NCBI GenBank assembly: GCA_027024125.1
Contig: JALVSV010000429.1
Span: forward strand, 1-26,202
Length of the DNA stretch: 26,202 nucleotides
DNA from: Methylothermaceae bacterium
GTDB taxonomy: Bacteria; Pseudomonadota; Gammaproteobacteria; Methylococcales; Methylothermaceae
Direction of reading: 5' to 3'
The notes beneath the pieces were generated by a model. The model saw nothing but the letters and a program-made list of their open reading frames with translations. It was not told where the DNA came from and did not search any database. Each line of letters begins with the position of its first letter. The first letter of the stretch is position 1. Shown piece after piece: positions 8,325-15,804 of the stretch. Position numbers and translations under genes: made by a program.

Positions 8325-8538
8325 TCCCTCCAATCAATCCGTTACGTGTTTAGATGACGTGGTCCTGTCTGTTCCAGACGACATGAATCCGGGGCTGATT
8401 TTCCGGCGGCATCCATCCAGACTACCGGTGCAGTCATACCCACCCTCCCGGGCTCCACAGGAACCAGGGCAGGCATTGGTGTTGGAACCGGTGACCCATG
8501 GAAATTCAATCTCCTGGCGAAAAAATCCGGCTAATCAC
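8325..8538. other. Non-coding upstream region of fliC
   Basis: About 210 bp between the repeat element and the sigma-28 promoter. A 60-codon open frame exists on the plus strand but has no Shine-Dalgarno site, no recognisable motif and a composition unlike the neighbouring genes, so I do not call it. No further regulatory site is evident. Confidence 0.4.
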
Positions 8539-8565
8539 TAAAGTTTCCCGAATTGGGACCGCTAA
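8539..8565 (+). promoter_or_regulatory. Sigma-28 (FliA) promoter of fliC
   Basis: TAAAGTTT (8539-8546), an 11-bp spacer and ACCGCTAA (8558-8565) match the flagellar sigma consensus TAAAGTTT-N11-GCCGATAA at nearly every position. It lies about 50 bp before the flagellin ATG, a usual leader length. A strong Shine-Dalgarno AGGAGG (8602-8607) with 8-nt spacing follows. Confidence 0.9.
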
Positions 8566-8615
8566 AGCTTGTGAAAGAAATTTCTGCAAGTACATTCTGT
8601 TAGGAGGATAAGTCA

Positions 8616-11102
8616 ATGGCAGTAATTAACACGAATATGATGGCCCTGACCGCCCAACGCAATCTCAACAAGACGGAAGGGATGCTGAACCAGGCGATGG
8701 AGCGGCTGTCTTCGGGGTTGCGTATCAATAGCGCCAGGGACGATTCGGCCGGACTGGCCATCGCCACCCGCTTCGATACGCAGACCCGCGGCATGACAGT
8801 TGCGATGCGAAACGCGGGTGACGGGATCTCCATGGCACAGACCGCCGAGGGCGCCTTGGGCAGTATGACTGACAACCTCCAGCGCCTGCGCGAGCTGGCT
8901 GTCCAGTCAGCCAATGCTACCAACAGCGACAGTGACCGCGCCTCCCTGAACGCCGAGGCCCGGCAGCTCATCGACGAGATCCAGCGGGTGGCCGAGCAGA
9001 CCAATTTCAACGGCACCAAGCTGCTCGACGGCAGCTTCGGCAAGCAGATTTTCCAGATCGGCGCCAACAAGGGTGAAACCTTTGAGTTCACCATTGCCAA
9101 GATGACCACCGATAAATTGGGAGCTGGCAATACGGTTGGTGTGGCGGCTTCAGGCACTTCCTCAGCTTTGGCCAATGGTGATCTCATTATCAATGGAGTG
9201 TCGGTTGCAGCTTCAACCGCCCTTGATGACACCGCCTCCACGGATAGTGCCGATGCCAGTGCCATCGCCAAAGTGGCAGCTATCAATCGCATTTCCGATC
9301 AGACCGGCGTGGTGGCCGAGGTGGAGACCAACGTTGCAGCCGGTTCCAGTATGACAGCCGCAGCTCTAAGTGGCACCGTGACAATCAATGATGTATCTAT
9401 CAGCGTGGCGACCGGTGGGGTCGATACCGCGGCTGACCGCGCGGCCGTTGCCAAAGCCATCAACGCCGTCAGTGATCAGACTGGTGTGAAGGCAATTGAT
9501 ACCGGCACTGATGAAAATGGGGTGCGCCTTGAAGCTGCGGATGGCCGCAATATCGAGATAGCATTTGACACGGTAACAGCTGCAGCCACCGGTCTGGCAT
9601 CTGCAAATACATATGTGGGTGGATATACCCTTAGGGCGACCAACAATGAGTCCATCAAGATCGACTCCGGTACCAACGGAGATAGCGGATTGCGCAACGC
9701 CGGGCTGGTGGCCGGTACGTATGAAAATCAGGTCGCCACGGTTTCCAACCAGGATGGCAAGAATGCAAGTGGTTCCACGACCGCGTTGACTGCTTCGGAC
9801 GGAAGTACCGGCGAGGACTTGGCGCTGAACACGGGCGACTTGGTCATCAATGGGGTGCAGATTGGTGCGGCCAATGCCTCCGATGACCAGGCTTCGGATA
9901 CCACTGCAAACTCGAGCGTCAAGGAAGCCAGCGCCATCGCCATTGCTGCGGCTATCAACAAAACGAGCGATTCCACCGGGGTGACGGCGACCGCGGATGT
10001 CAACGTGGTGGAAGGTACGAGCGGCACGACGACGGGGACGGCTGGAAGTGATACGATCCAGTTGGTCATCAATGGCAAAGAGACGGCGACGATCACCTCG
10101 GTGGGGGATTTGGGCAAGGACCGAGTGGCGGTGGTGGATGCGATCAACACGATTTCCGGTCAGACCGGAGTCAGCGCCGAGGATACCGGCAAAGGGGTTC
10201 GGTTGATCGCGGACGACGGCCGTAACATCAGCATCGTGGCGTTGACCAAGGCAGCCAGTGATGTGGACAAGTTTGGCCTGAACGGGATTGCAGAGGCCGT
10301 CCCTGCAACTACAATTGGTGCCAAAACCCTGACGATTGGTACCACCACCGGTGACCTGACGGTTACAGGCGACAATACCGACCTGCAAGGGGTGACAATC
10401 AAATTTGGTACCGACAGCGATGCGGCGGCGGCAACGAGCTATGATTCGGCAACAAAGACGTTGACGGTGACGGCGGACTGGGATGACTCGGGGAGCAATG
10501 CGCCGGCCAATCTTGCAGCTATTCAGACAGCAATCAACACTGGTTTGGGTGGTGCAGGTTTTACAGGGCAGGTCACTCTGGCTGTGAGTGGAACGTTCAC
10601 AGCATCGGAGTTTGACAGTGCCGGTTCTACGAAATTGGACGCCGGGGTGAGAAACGCCGAAACCTATTACTCATCCGTTACCCTCCAATCGGCCAAGGCC
10701 ATAAAGATCGAAGCCGGCACCAATGGCACTACCGCTCTTGAAAACCTGAAGTTCAAGGCCGGTTCGTTCGGTGGTGCCGAATCCGGCCAGTTTCTCAAAG
10801 ACGTGGACCTCTCCACGGTGGATGGCGCGACCAAGGCTTTGGAAGCCATCGACAATGCCCTGGAGACTATCAACAGTACCCGGGGTAACCTGGGGGCGGT
10901 ACAGAACCGGCTTGAGTCGACCATCGAGAACATCCAGGTCACCCGCGACAATCTGACCGCTTCCAAGTCGCGGATCATGGATGCGGACTTTGCCGCCGAA
11001 ACCGCCCAATTGGCCAAGGCCCAGGTATTGCAGCAGGCGGGCATTGCCATGCTGGCCCAGGCCAAACAGGCGCCACAACAGGTCCTGTCGCTGCTGCGGT
11101 AA
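8616..11102 (+). CDS. fliC: Giant flagellin with duplicated central IN-motif modules
   Basis: An 828-aa filament subunit, much longer than common 280-500 aa flagellins. The N-terminal D0/D1 core (~1-165) is canonical: AVINTNMMALTAQRNL, RLSSGLRINSARDDSAGLAI, the LQRLRELAVQSAN block that corresponds to the TLR5-recognised helix of Salmonella FliC, and QRVAEQTNFNGTKLL. The C-terminal D1/D0 (~745-828) ends in APQQVLSLLR, typical of gammaproteobacteria. The extra length is a Gly/Ala/Thr/Ser/Asp-rich middle (~185-740), predicted surface-exposed D2/D3, made of two diverged copies of a module containing flagellin/hook IN-like motifs (starts near 189 and 408) plus a further partial copy near 686. It has a sigma-28 promoter and a strong Shine-Dalgarno site, and is followed by its own terminator, as expected for very high expression. 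No frameshift is seen. Confidence 0.97.
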   Translation: MAVINTNMMALTAQRNLNKTEGMLNQAMERLSSGLRINSARDDSAGLAIATRFDTQTRGMTVAMRNAGDGISMAQTAEGALGSMTDNLQRLRELAVQSANATNSDSDRASLNAEARQLIDEIQRVAEQTNFNGTKLLDGSFGKQIFQIGANKGETFEFTIAKMTTDKLGAGNTVGVAASGTSSALANGDLIINGVSVAASTALDDTASTDSADASAIAKVAAINRISDQTGVVAEVETNVAAGSSMTAAALSGTVTINDVSISVATGGVDTAADRAAVAKAINAVSDQTGVKAIDTGTDENGVRLEAADGRNIEIAFDTVTAAATGLASANTYVGGYTLRATNNESIKIDSGTNGDSGLRNAGLVAGTYENQVATVSNQDGKNASGSTTALTASDGSTGEDLALNTGDLVINGVQIGAANASDDQASDTTANSSVKEASAIAIAAAINKTSDSTGVTATADVNVVEGTSGTTTGTAGSDTIQLVINGKETATITSVGDLGKDRVAVVDAINTISGQTGVSAEDTGKGVRLIADDGRNISIVALTKAASDVDKFGLNGIAEAVPATTIGAKTLTIGTTTGDLTVTGDNTDLQGVTIKFGTDSDAAAATSYDSATKTLTVTADWDDSGSNAPANLAAIQTAINTGLGGAGFTGQVTLAVSGTFTASEFDSAGSTKLDAGVRNAETYYSSVTLQSAKAIKIEAGTNGTTALENLKFKAGSFGGAESGQFLKDVDLSTVDGATKALEAIDNALETINSTRGNLGAVQNRLESTIENIQVTRDNLTASKSRIMDADFAAETAQLAKAQVLQQAGIAMLAQAKQAPQQVLSLLR
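9180..10245 (+). repeat. Diverged tandem duplication inside fliC
   Basis: Module A starts at residue 189 (GDLIINGVSV) and module B at residue 408 (GDLVINGVQI). Each holds two half-units: an opening INGV/IND strand, an Ala-rich helix ending in AIN..SD.TGV, then a second strand-helix pair closing with GVRL.A.DGRNI.I (residues 302-313 in A and 527-538 in B). The order of elements is the same in both. A later segment of A (near 335, TLRATNNESIKIDSGTNG) recurs near 686 (TLQSAKAIKIEAGTNG). Nucleotide identity is patchy, so the duplication is not recent. Confidence 0.8.
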
Positions 11103-11123
11103 TCCAGGCAGCGTCATCAGCCC

Positions 11124-11160
11124 AGGGATGGGCCCCCTCAGGGCCCATCCCTATTTCCGT
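11124..11160 (+). terminator. Terminator between fliC and fliD
   Basis: A perfect 12-bp stem, AGGGATGGGCCC (11124-11135) with GGGCCCATCCCT (11141-11152), closes a 5-nt loop and is followed by ATTTCCGTTT. It lies 21 bp past the flagellin stop. The T tract is interrupted, so partial read-through into fliD is likely; I see no separate promoter in the 69-bp gap. Confidence 0.85.
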
Positions 11161-11171
11161 TTGAGGTATTT

Positions 11172-13220
11172 ATGGCCACGATTACATCTTTAGGTATCGG
11201 TTCCGGTCTGGATGTACAGAACATCGTTTCGAGTCTGATCGATGCCGAACGCAAACCCACCGAAGCAAGGCTGGAGCGCCAGCAGACGCGGTATCAGGCC
11301 CAGGTTTCGGCCATCGGGCAGCTCAGGAGCGACCTGGAGGGAATGCACGACGCCCTGGGCAAGCTGAAATCCCCCACCTTCTGGCAGCGTCATCAGACCA
11401 CCTCGAGCGACGAGTCGGTGGTCACCGCCACCGCCAGTGCCTTTGCCAGGGAAGGACAGTACCAGGTCAGCGTGAACCGCATTGCCCAGTCCCACGCGGT
11501 GGCGACCGGTGCGTTCGCTTCCGTGGACGAGGTGGTGGGCGAGGGGGAGCTTACCATACGTTTCGGCACCTGGAGCTACGATGGCAATGGGACGCCCACC
11601 GGATTCCAGGCCGATTCGGCGGTCAATGCCAAGACCCTGACCATCGATACCGGCAACAATACACTGAGCGGCCTGCGCGACGCCATCAACGAGGCAGGCA
11701 TCGGAGTGCGGGCTTCCCTGGTGAATGATGGCAGTGGTTATCGGCTGGTGATGACCTCCAGTGAAACGGGGGCATCCATGGCCATGGAGGTCTCGGTCTC
11801 GGATAATGACGGCAACGATAGCGATACCAACGGACTGTCGCGCCTGGCCTTCAACGCCACGACGCAGAATCTGCAGCAGACTCTGGAAGGCCGGGATGCC
11901 GAACTGGTGGTGGACGGGCTGACGGTGACGTCGGCCAGCAACCTGGTGACCGGGGTGGTGGATGGCGTGACCCTGAATCTCAAGAGCGCGGAGCCGGGGA
12001 CGACGGTGACCCTCGGGGTGGAACTCGACGATGAGGCCATCGCCGAGGCCATGAAGGGGTTTGTGGAGGCCTACAACCAATTCCGCGCCCATGTTTCCGA
12101 GTTCACCGCCTATGACGAGGAATCCCGGCAGGCAGCCGTGCTGTTGGGGGATTCCACGGTGCGGTCGGTGAATAACCAGTTGCGTCGGATGCTGGGGCAG
12201 GTGATTCCGGGCCTTGAGGACGGCAACGTCCGTTCCCTGGCCGACGTGGGGTTGAGCACCAACAAGGATACCGGCCAGCTTTCGCTGGACGATTCCAGGT
12301 TCAGGCAAATGCTCCACGATCACCCGGACGAGATGCAGGCGCTGTTTTCCACCCGGGGCTCCAGCACCGATGCCCAGGTGCGTTATCTGGGGGCCACGCC
12401 CGGAACCCGGGCCGGTACCTATGCCATCGAGGTGACTTCACTGGCCACCCAGGGGCGGTTTAAGGGGGGGGGCGTGCTGCCAGTGGATTTTGCCGCCAGT
12501 CCATTGGTCATCGATGCCGACAACGATGAATTCACCGTGGACGTAGACGGGACCCGCTCGGGCACCATCCGGCTGACCCAGGGCAGTTATGCCTCGGGCG
12601 AGGACCTGGCGCAGGAGATTCAGGCGAGGATCAACGCCGACGATCTGCTGAAGGCCGCGAACCGCCACGTGGAGGTGAGTTACGATGCGGGCAACCGGCG
12701 TTTCGTGGTGACCTCGTCGGCTTATGGCAGCAGTTCCAACGTCTCCTTTGCCGTGGTGGACACCAACACCGCCGCGCAGCTGGGCTTCAGCGTGACTGCA
12801 GGGGAAGCAGGACTGGATGTGACGGGCAGGATCAACGGGATTGAGGCCGAGGGAAAGGGCCAGTTTCTGTTCGGCGCCGAGGGTGATGCCAGCGAAGGAC
12901 TGCAGGTGAAGATCCTCGGTGGTAACCTGGGTGACCGGGGCAACGTCAGCCTGGTACGCGGCGTGGCCGACCGGCTCGACGACCTGGTCCGGACCCTTAG
13001 TGGTGCCGATGGTGCGCTGGCCGACAAGCTGCAGGGGCTGAATGAGCGTCTGGACAAGTTGGGTGCCGAGCAGAAAAAGCTCGTTGACCGGATGGAACGC
13101 CTGGAGGTGTTCTATTTGAAAAAATTCAATGCGATGGACGCGCTGGTGGCACAGTTCAAAAGCACTGGCGCTTTTCTGACCCAGCAGCTCAAGGCGCTGG
13201 AACCCAAAAGTGACAACTGA
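11172..13220 (+). CDS. fliD: Flagellar filament cap / hook-associated protein 2
   Basis: A 682-aa FliD, which forms the cap at the filament tip and guides flagellin folding. The N-terminal FliD_N region (~1-110) opens ATITSLGIGSGLDVQNIVSSLIDAERKP, the standard signature. A flagellin IN motif lies at ~163-205 (NTLSGLRDAINEAGIGV) and a second IN-like unit at ~475-530 (DLAQEIQARINADD followed by the VTSSAYG strand). FliD_C lies around the second unit. The C-terminal ~60 residues are helical with heptads (LNERLDKLGAEQKKLVDRMERL) and match the leg domain. It is longer than enterobacterial FliD (~470 aa), with the excess in the middle domains. ATG 11172 has GAGGT upstream. It is followed by fliS with an 18-bp gap. 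Confidence 0.96.
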   Translation: MATITSLGIGSGLDVQNIVSSLIDAERKPTEARLERQQTRYQAQVSAIGQLRSDLEGMHDALGKLKSPTFWQRHQTTSSDESVVTATASAFAREGQYQVSVNRIAQSHAVATGAFASVDEVVGEGELTIRFGTWSYDGNGTPTGFQADSAVNAKTLTIDTGNNTLSGLRDAINEAGIGVRASLVNDGSGYRLVMTSSETGASMAMEVSVSDNDGNDSDTNGLSRLAFNATTQNLQQTLEGRDAELVVDGLTVTSASNLVTGVVDGVTLNLKSAEPGTTVTLGVELDDEAIAEAMKGFVEAYNQFRAHVSEFTAYDEESRQAAVLLGDSTVRSVNNQLRRMLGQVIPGLEDGNVRSLADVGLSTNKDTGQLSLDDSRFRQMLHDHPDEMQALFSTRGSSTDAQVRYLGATPGTRAGTYAIEVTSLATQGRFKGGGVLPVDFAASPLVIDADNDEFTVDVDGTRSGTIRLTQGSYASGEDLAQEIQARINADDLLKAANRHVEVSYDAGNRRFVVTSSAYGSSSNVSFAVVDTNTAAQLGFSVTAGEAGLDVTGRINGIEAEGKGQFLFGAEGDASEGLQVKILGGNLGDRGNVSLVRGVADRLDDLVRTLSGADGALADKLQGLNERLDKLGAEQKKLVDRMERLEVFYLKKFNAMDALVAQFKSTGAFLTQQLKALEPKSDN

Positions 13221-13238
13221 TTCGAAGAGGAAATGACT

Positions 13239-13676
13239 ATGTATGGAGTTGCAGGCAATACCGCTCTCAAACAATACCAGCATGTGGGCAACACCGGCCG
13301 CATCGAGGATGCTGACGGACACCGGCTGGTGACATTGCTGTTCGAGGGCGCCCTGGAGCGGATCAATGGTGCCCGCGCGGCACTGCTGGCAGGGAATCTG
13401 GCGCGCAAGGGTGAATTGATCGGCAAGGCAGTGACCATTCTCGGAGGATTGCGCGAGACCCTGGACATGGATGCCGGCGGTGAACTGGCCGGGAATCTGG
13501 ATTATCTCTATGGCTATATGCAACGACGGTTGCTGGAGGCCCACGTCAGGAACGACGGGGAAATGATGTCGGAAGTGACCGATCTGCTGCGTCCTCTGGT
13601 GGAGGCGTGGGGTGCTGTACCCCAGGAAGTACGGCGAAGCTATCAAAGCAGTGAGGTTGAAGGATCTTCAAAGTAG
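13239..13676 (+). CDS. fliS: Flagellin export chaperone FliS
   Basis: A 145-aa all-helical cytoplasmic chaperone that binds the flagellin C-terminus and prevents premature polymerisation before export. Typical features are the N-terminal ALKQYQ, then LVTLLFEGALERINGARAAL, GKAVTILGGLRETLDMDAGGELAGNLDYLYGYM and the late VTDLLRPLVEAW helix. I chose ATG 13239 rather than in-frame ATG 13233 because AAGAGG (13225-13230) is 8 nt from 13239 and only 2 nt from 13233, and because the protein then starts MYG as in many FliS proteins. It sits between fliD and flaG. Confidence 0.94.
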   Translation: MYGVAGNTALKQYQHVGNTGRIEDADGHRLVTLLFEGALERINGARAALLAGNLARKGELIGKAVTILGGLRETLDMDAGGELAGNLDYLYGYMQRRLLEAHVRNDGEMMSEVTDLLRPLVEAWGAVPQEVRRSYQSSEVEGSSK

Positions 13677-13707
13677 CCCAAGGAGATCTGTGTATGGAGG
13701 AAACTTC

Positions 13708-14067
13708 ATGAAAATCGAGTCTGTAGTGAACCAATATCAGATCCAGGTGACCAGCCGGCCAGGTGGCCCTGAGAACGGAGGACAGAACAAGGTGGTTACG
13801 CCAAACAAGGATGCCAAGGGCCCGGATGCGAAGGAATCAGTCCCCCCTGAGAAAATCGATAAAGCGGTCAGGGAAATCAACAGCTACATGCAAAAGGTGC
13901 AACGGAATCTGGAGTTTTCGGTAGACAAGGAGACCAAGCAGGTGGTAGTCAAGGTCATCGACGCCGAAAGCGGTGAAGTGGTGAGGCAGATACCTGCGGA
14001 ATCGGTGCTGGAAATGGCCCGGAACCTGAAAAGTGACCGGGGATTGCTGTTTGCTCAGCGAGCCTGA
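13708..14067 (+). CDS. flaG: FlaG family flagellar protein
   Basis: A 119-aa FlaG protein. The variable N-terminus is polar and Pro/Lys-rich. The conserved C-terminal part (~50-119) shows the family pattern: NRNL-type LEFSVDKETKQVVVKVIDAESGEVVRQIP followed by the ES.LEMARNL helix. In Pseudomonas and Campylobacter relatives FlaG affects filament length. ATG 13708 is preferred over upstream starts because GGAGG (13696-13700) is spaced 7 nt from it and homology begins near there. Finding flaG after fliS rather than between fliC and fliD is an order change relative to Pseudomonas-type clusters. Confidence 0.92.
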   Translation: MKIESVVNQYQIQVTSRPGGPENGGQNKVVTPNKDAKGPDAKESVPPEKIDKAVREINSYMQKVQRNLEFSVDKETKQVVVKVIDAESGEVVRQIPAESVLEMARNLKSDRGLLFAQRA

Positions 14068-14100
14068 GCCTAAGTGAGAGTGGTGGGTTGCCATCCCACC
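14053..14100 (+). terminator. Tandem hairpins after flaG, possible weak terminator
   Basis: A GCTCAG / CTGAGC stem (14053-14069) spans the flaG stop codon, and a GGTGGG / CCCACC stem with 7-nt loop follows at 14082-14100, then CTAATTTACT. There is no good T run, so this may be an attenuator or RNA-stability element rather than a full terminator. Confidence 0.4.
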
Positions 14101-14284
14101 CTAATTTACTATGGGTTGATTCTGTATTGTTCTCAGGGGCCAACTTCTGCGGTCAGTCACTGTACAGCCGGATCCTGACGGTATGTCTGTTGGTACGGCT
14201 GCTAAGGTCAAGTTGCAGTCGCTGGAGACTCTGACAGCCATTATATGATTATGAGCCAATCCTGATTATGGGGTGACAAGTAAG

Positions 14285-14614
14285 ATGAACAAAACGATCG
14301 ATGGTGTGGATCGGGTGATTGATCTGACAATGACCATGCTCAAGAAAGCACACAATGGGGATTTCGAAGCTCTGATCGAGTTTGAAAAACAGCGGGATGT
14401 ACTGTTGCATCACCTTTGTGAACACCGGCAGGCGGTTTTCCGCTCGGATAGAGCATTTCAGGAGTTTGTCCATAAAATCATGGAACTTGACACCCATCTA
14501 ATGGAACTGGTGCACCAGGAGCAAAGAAAACTGTCGGAACAATTGAGTCAGTTACAGAGCCGGCGCCAAGCTGCGGCCCACTACCAAAGCCAAGCCGGGT
14601 ACAAGGGGACATGA
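14285..14614 (+). CDS. FliT-like flagellar chaperone (first of two)
   Basis: A 109-aa helical protein with the pattern of FliT-type export chaperones: an opening helix (IDGVDRVIDLTMTMLKKAHNGDFEALIEFEKQRD) in which an acidic/aromatic turn precedes the .E..R.. segment, a middle helix ending HKIMELDTHLMELV, and a Gln-rich C-terminal coiled coil (EQRKLSEQLSQLQSRR). FliT binds FliD and, in enterics, regulates FlhDC; the position after fliD-fliS-flaG fits. The start is uncertain: GTG 14273 is also in frame, while ATG 14285 has GGGGTG 11-12 nt upstream. The ~215-bp gap from flaG suggests either its own promoter, which I could not identify, or read-through. Confidence 0.72.
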   Translation: MNKTIDGVDRVIDLTMTMLKKAHNGDFEALIEFEKQRDVLLHHLCEHRQAVFRSDRAFQEFVHKIMELDTHLMELVHQEQRKLSEQLSQLQSRRQAAAHYQSQAGYKGT

Positions 14615-14883
14615 ACGAACTCGATCAGGCCCTGCAGCTGAGTGAAAAGATGCTGCGTTACGCCAAGCAGTCCGTATGGGAGCAGGTGGGACAGTTGGAG
14701 CGGCAGAGAAGAGGGCTATATCAGATCATGCGCAGAAGCCGACAGGACATGAGAGTCGAAAAGGTCAAGGCCATCATCATGATAGACAGGGAAATCGTCA
14801 GGTTGCGCTGTCAGGAATTCCGGGGCGTCGGCAAAGTCTCTCCGCCAAGAAAGACCGATCTTTTCCCTCAGCGGAGGATCTAG
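14611..14883 (+). CDS. Second short FliT-like protein
   Basis: A 90-aa basic helical protein. Its first half (LDQALQLSEKMLRYAKQSVWEQVGQLERQRRGLY) lines up with the start of the upstream FliT-like protein and with FliT generally, and KAIIMIDREIVRL corresponds to the second helix. The last ~20 residues are basic and probably disordered. The start ATG overlaps the upstream stop (ATGA, 14611-14614), so the pair is translationally coupled. Likely a cytoplasmic chaperone or regulator; the specific partner is unknown. Its TAG stop lies in a CTAG that also contains the ypjD stop on the other strand. Confidence 0.65.
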   Translation: MNELDQALQLSEKMLRYAKQSVWEQVGQLERQRRGLYQIMRRSRQDMRVEKVKAIIMIDREIVRLRCQEFRGVGKVSPPRKTDLFPQRRI

Positions 14884-15695
14884 CCTGTTCTTCTTAAGAT
14901 GATCTCAAGCACCAGTTTGCTGCCGAAATAGGCCAATAAGAGCGCCGTGAACCCCCCCAAAGTCCAGCGAATGGCGGTCCTCCCTCGCCAGCCGTAACAC
15001 CATCTTCCAATCAACAGCATTCCAAATACCAGCCAAGACACGATCGAGAGTACGGTCTTGTGTACCAGGTGTTGGGCGAACAGATTCTCGATGAATAGAA
15101 AACCACTCAGCAATGAAATGCTTAGAAACACGAAACCGATGGCGATCGCCTGGAAAAGCAAAGTCTCCATGGTTTGCAAGGGGGGCAGTGACCTAATGAA
15201 CCAGTTGGACTTCTTGTGGTGCAATTGCCAATCCTGAATCGCCAAAAGGATTGCCTGCAGGGCTGCGATGTTGAGCAGACTGAAGGCAACGATGGAAACC
15301 AGGATGTGAGTTTCCATTGGTGGAGAAAGATTCTGCAGAAGGTGCACCTCTTGTGGAAATGACAGTCTAAATATCAACGTGATCGTGGCCAGTGGAAACA
15401 CTGCGACGCCCAGTTTGTCCACTTGTTTGCCGATTGCGGCGAGCAGAAACAGCAATGTAATGGTCAGACTCACCAGTGCGGCCGTACTAAAGAAACTCAG
15501 ATCGATGCCCGCCGGTGTAAACATGAAACCGACAAGCCCCAAGGCATGACAAGACATTCCTATCCAGGCGATGGACAAAGGGATAGAGCGGTGCTGAATA
15601 GCCAATTCCAATGCCGGCTTTTTCAGCAAGAGCACTGTCGCAATCAGGTATGAAACGATCGCCGCGAAGGTGAAAAGGTGGCTTAGGTTCGACAA
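14880..15695 (-). CDS. ypjD: CcsA/HemX-like inner-membrane protein YpjD
   Basis: A 271-aa polytopic membrane protein with about eight hydrophobic segments, of the cytochrome c assembly (CcsA/HemX-type) superfamily. Conserved membrane-edge histidines are visible in SCHALGL (near 50), METHILVSIVAF (near 129) and AQHLVHKTVLS (near 210). E. coli YpjD, also called CorE, is the same size and is likewise encoded beside ffh, which supports the name. The start is TTG 15695, backed by AGGAGGG (plus 15701-15707) with 5-nt spacing; no better in-frame ATG exists near it. It is divergent from ffh and overlaps the FliT-like gene by 4 bp at its 3' end. Confidence 0.87.
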   Translation of the reverse strand: MSNLSHLFTFAAIVSYLIATVLLLKKPALELAIQHRSIPLSIAWIGMSCHALGLVGFMFTPAGIDLSFFSTAALVSLTITLLFLLAAIGKQVDKLGVAVFPLATITLIFRLSFPQEVHLLQNLSPPMETHILVSIVAFSLLNIAALQAILLAIQDWQLHHKKSNWFIRSLPPLQTMETLLFQAIAIGFVFLSISLLSGFLFIENLFAQHLVHKTVLSIVSWLVFGMLLIGRWCYGWRGRTAIRWTLGGFTALLLAYFGSKLVLEIILRRTG

Positions 15696-15717
15696 AACTT
15701 CCCTCCTAGCTTTAGTC

Positions 15718-15726
15718 TGGCATAAT
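15718..15726 (+). promoter_or_regulatory. Candidate extended -10 promoter for ffh
   Basis: TGG-CATAAT at 15718-15726 has the TGn extension of extended -10 promoters, with no good -35. It lies about 80 bp before the ffh ATG. The leader that follows is strikingly T-rich up to 15790. Confidence 0.35.
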
Positions 15727-15804
15727 GTAGGGCTGAACTGAAGCGGCCGGTTTCATTGAATTCATTTTTTGTATTTTATTTTGTATTGCAGGTAACAGCG
15801 CGAC

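Noticed and set aside
8359..8541. 60-codon frame between the repeat element and fliC
   Set aside because: No ribosome-binding site, Pro/Ser/Arg-rich random-looking product, and it runs into the sigma-28 promoter.
9366..10388. 340-codon open frame antisense to fliC
   Set aside because: It is a shadow of the flagellin middle region; no motif, no Shine-Dalgarno site, and it lies opposite a certain gene. The same applies to the long antisense frames at 11190-12323, 12438-13646 and 15712-16815.
14195..14215. TTGGTACGGCTG as a sigma-54 site before the FliT-like genes
   Set aside because: The -24 box is fair but no GC doublet lies at the required -12 spacing.
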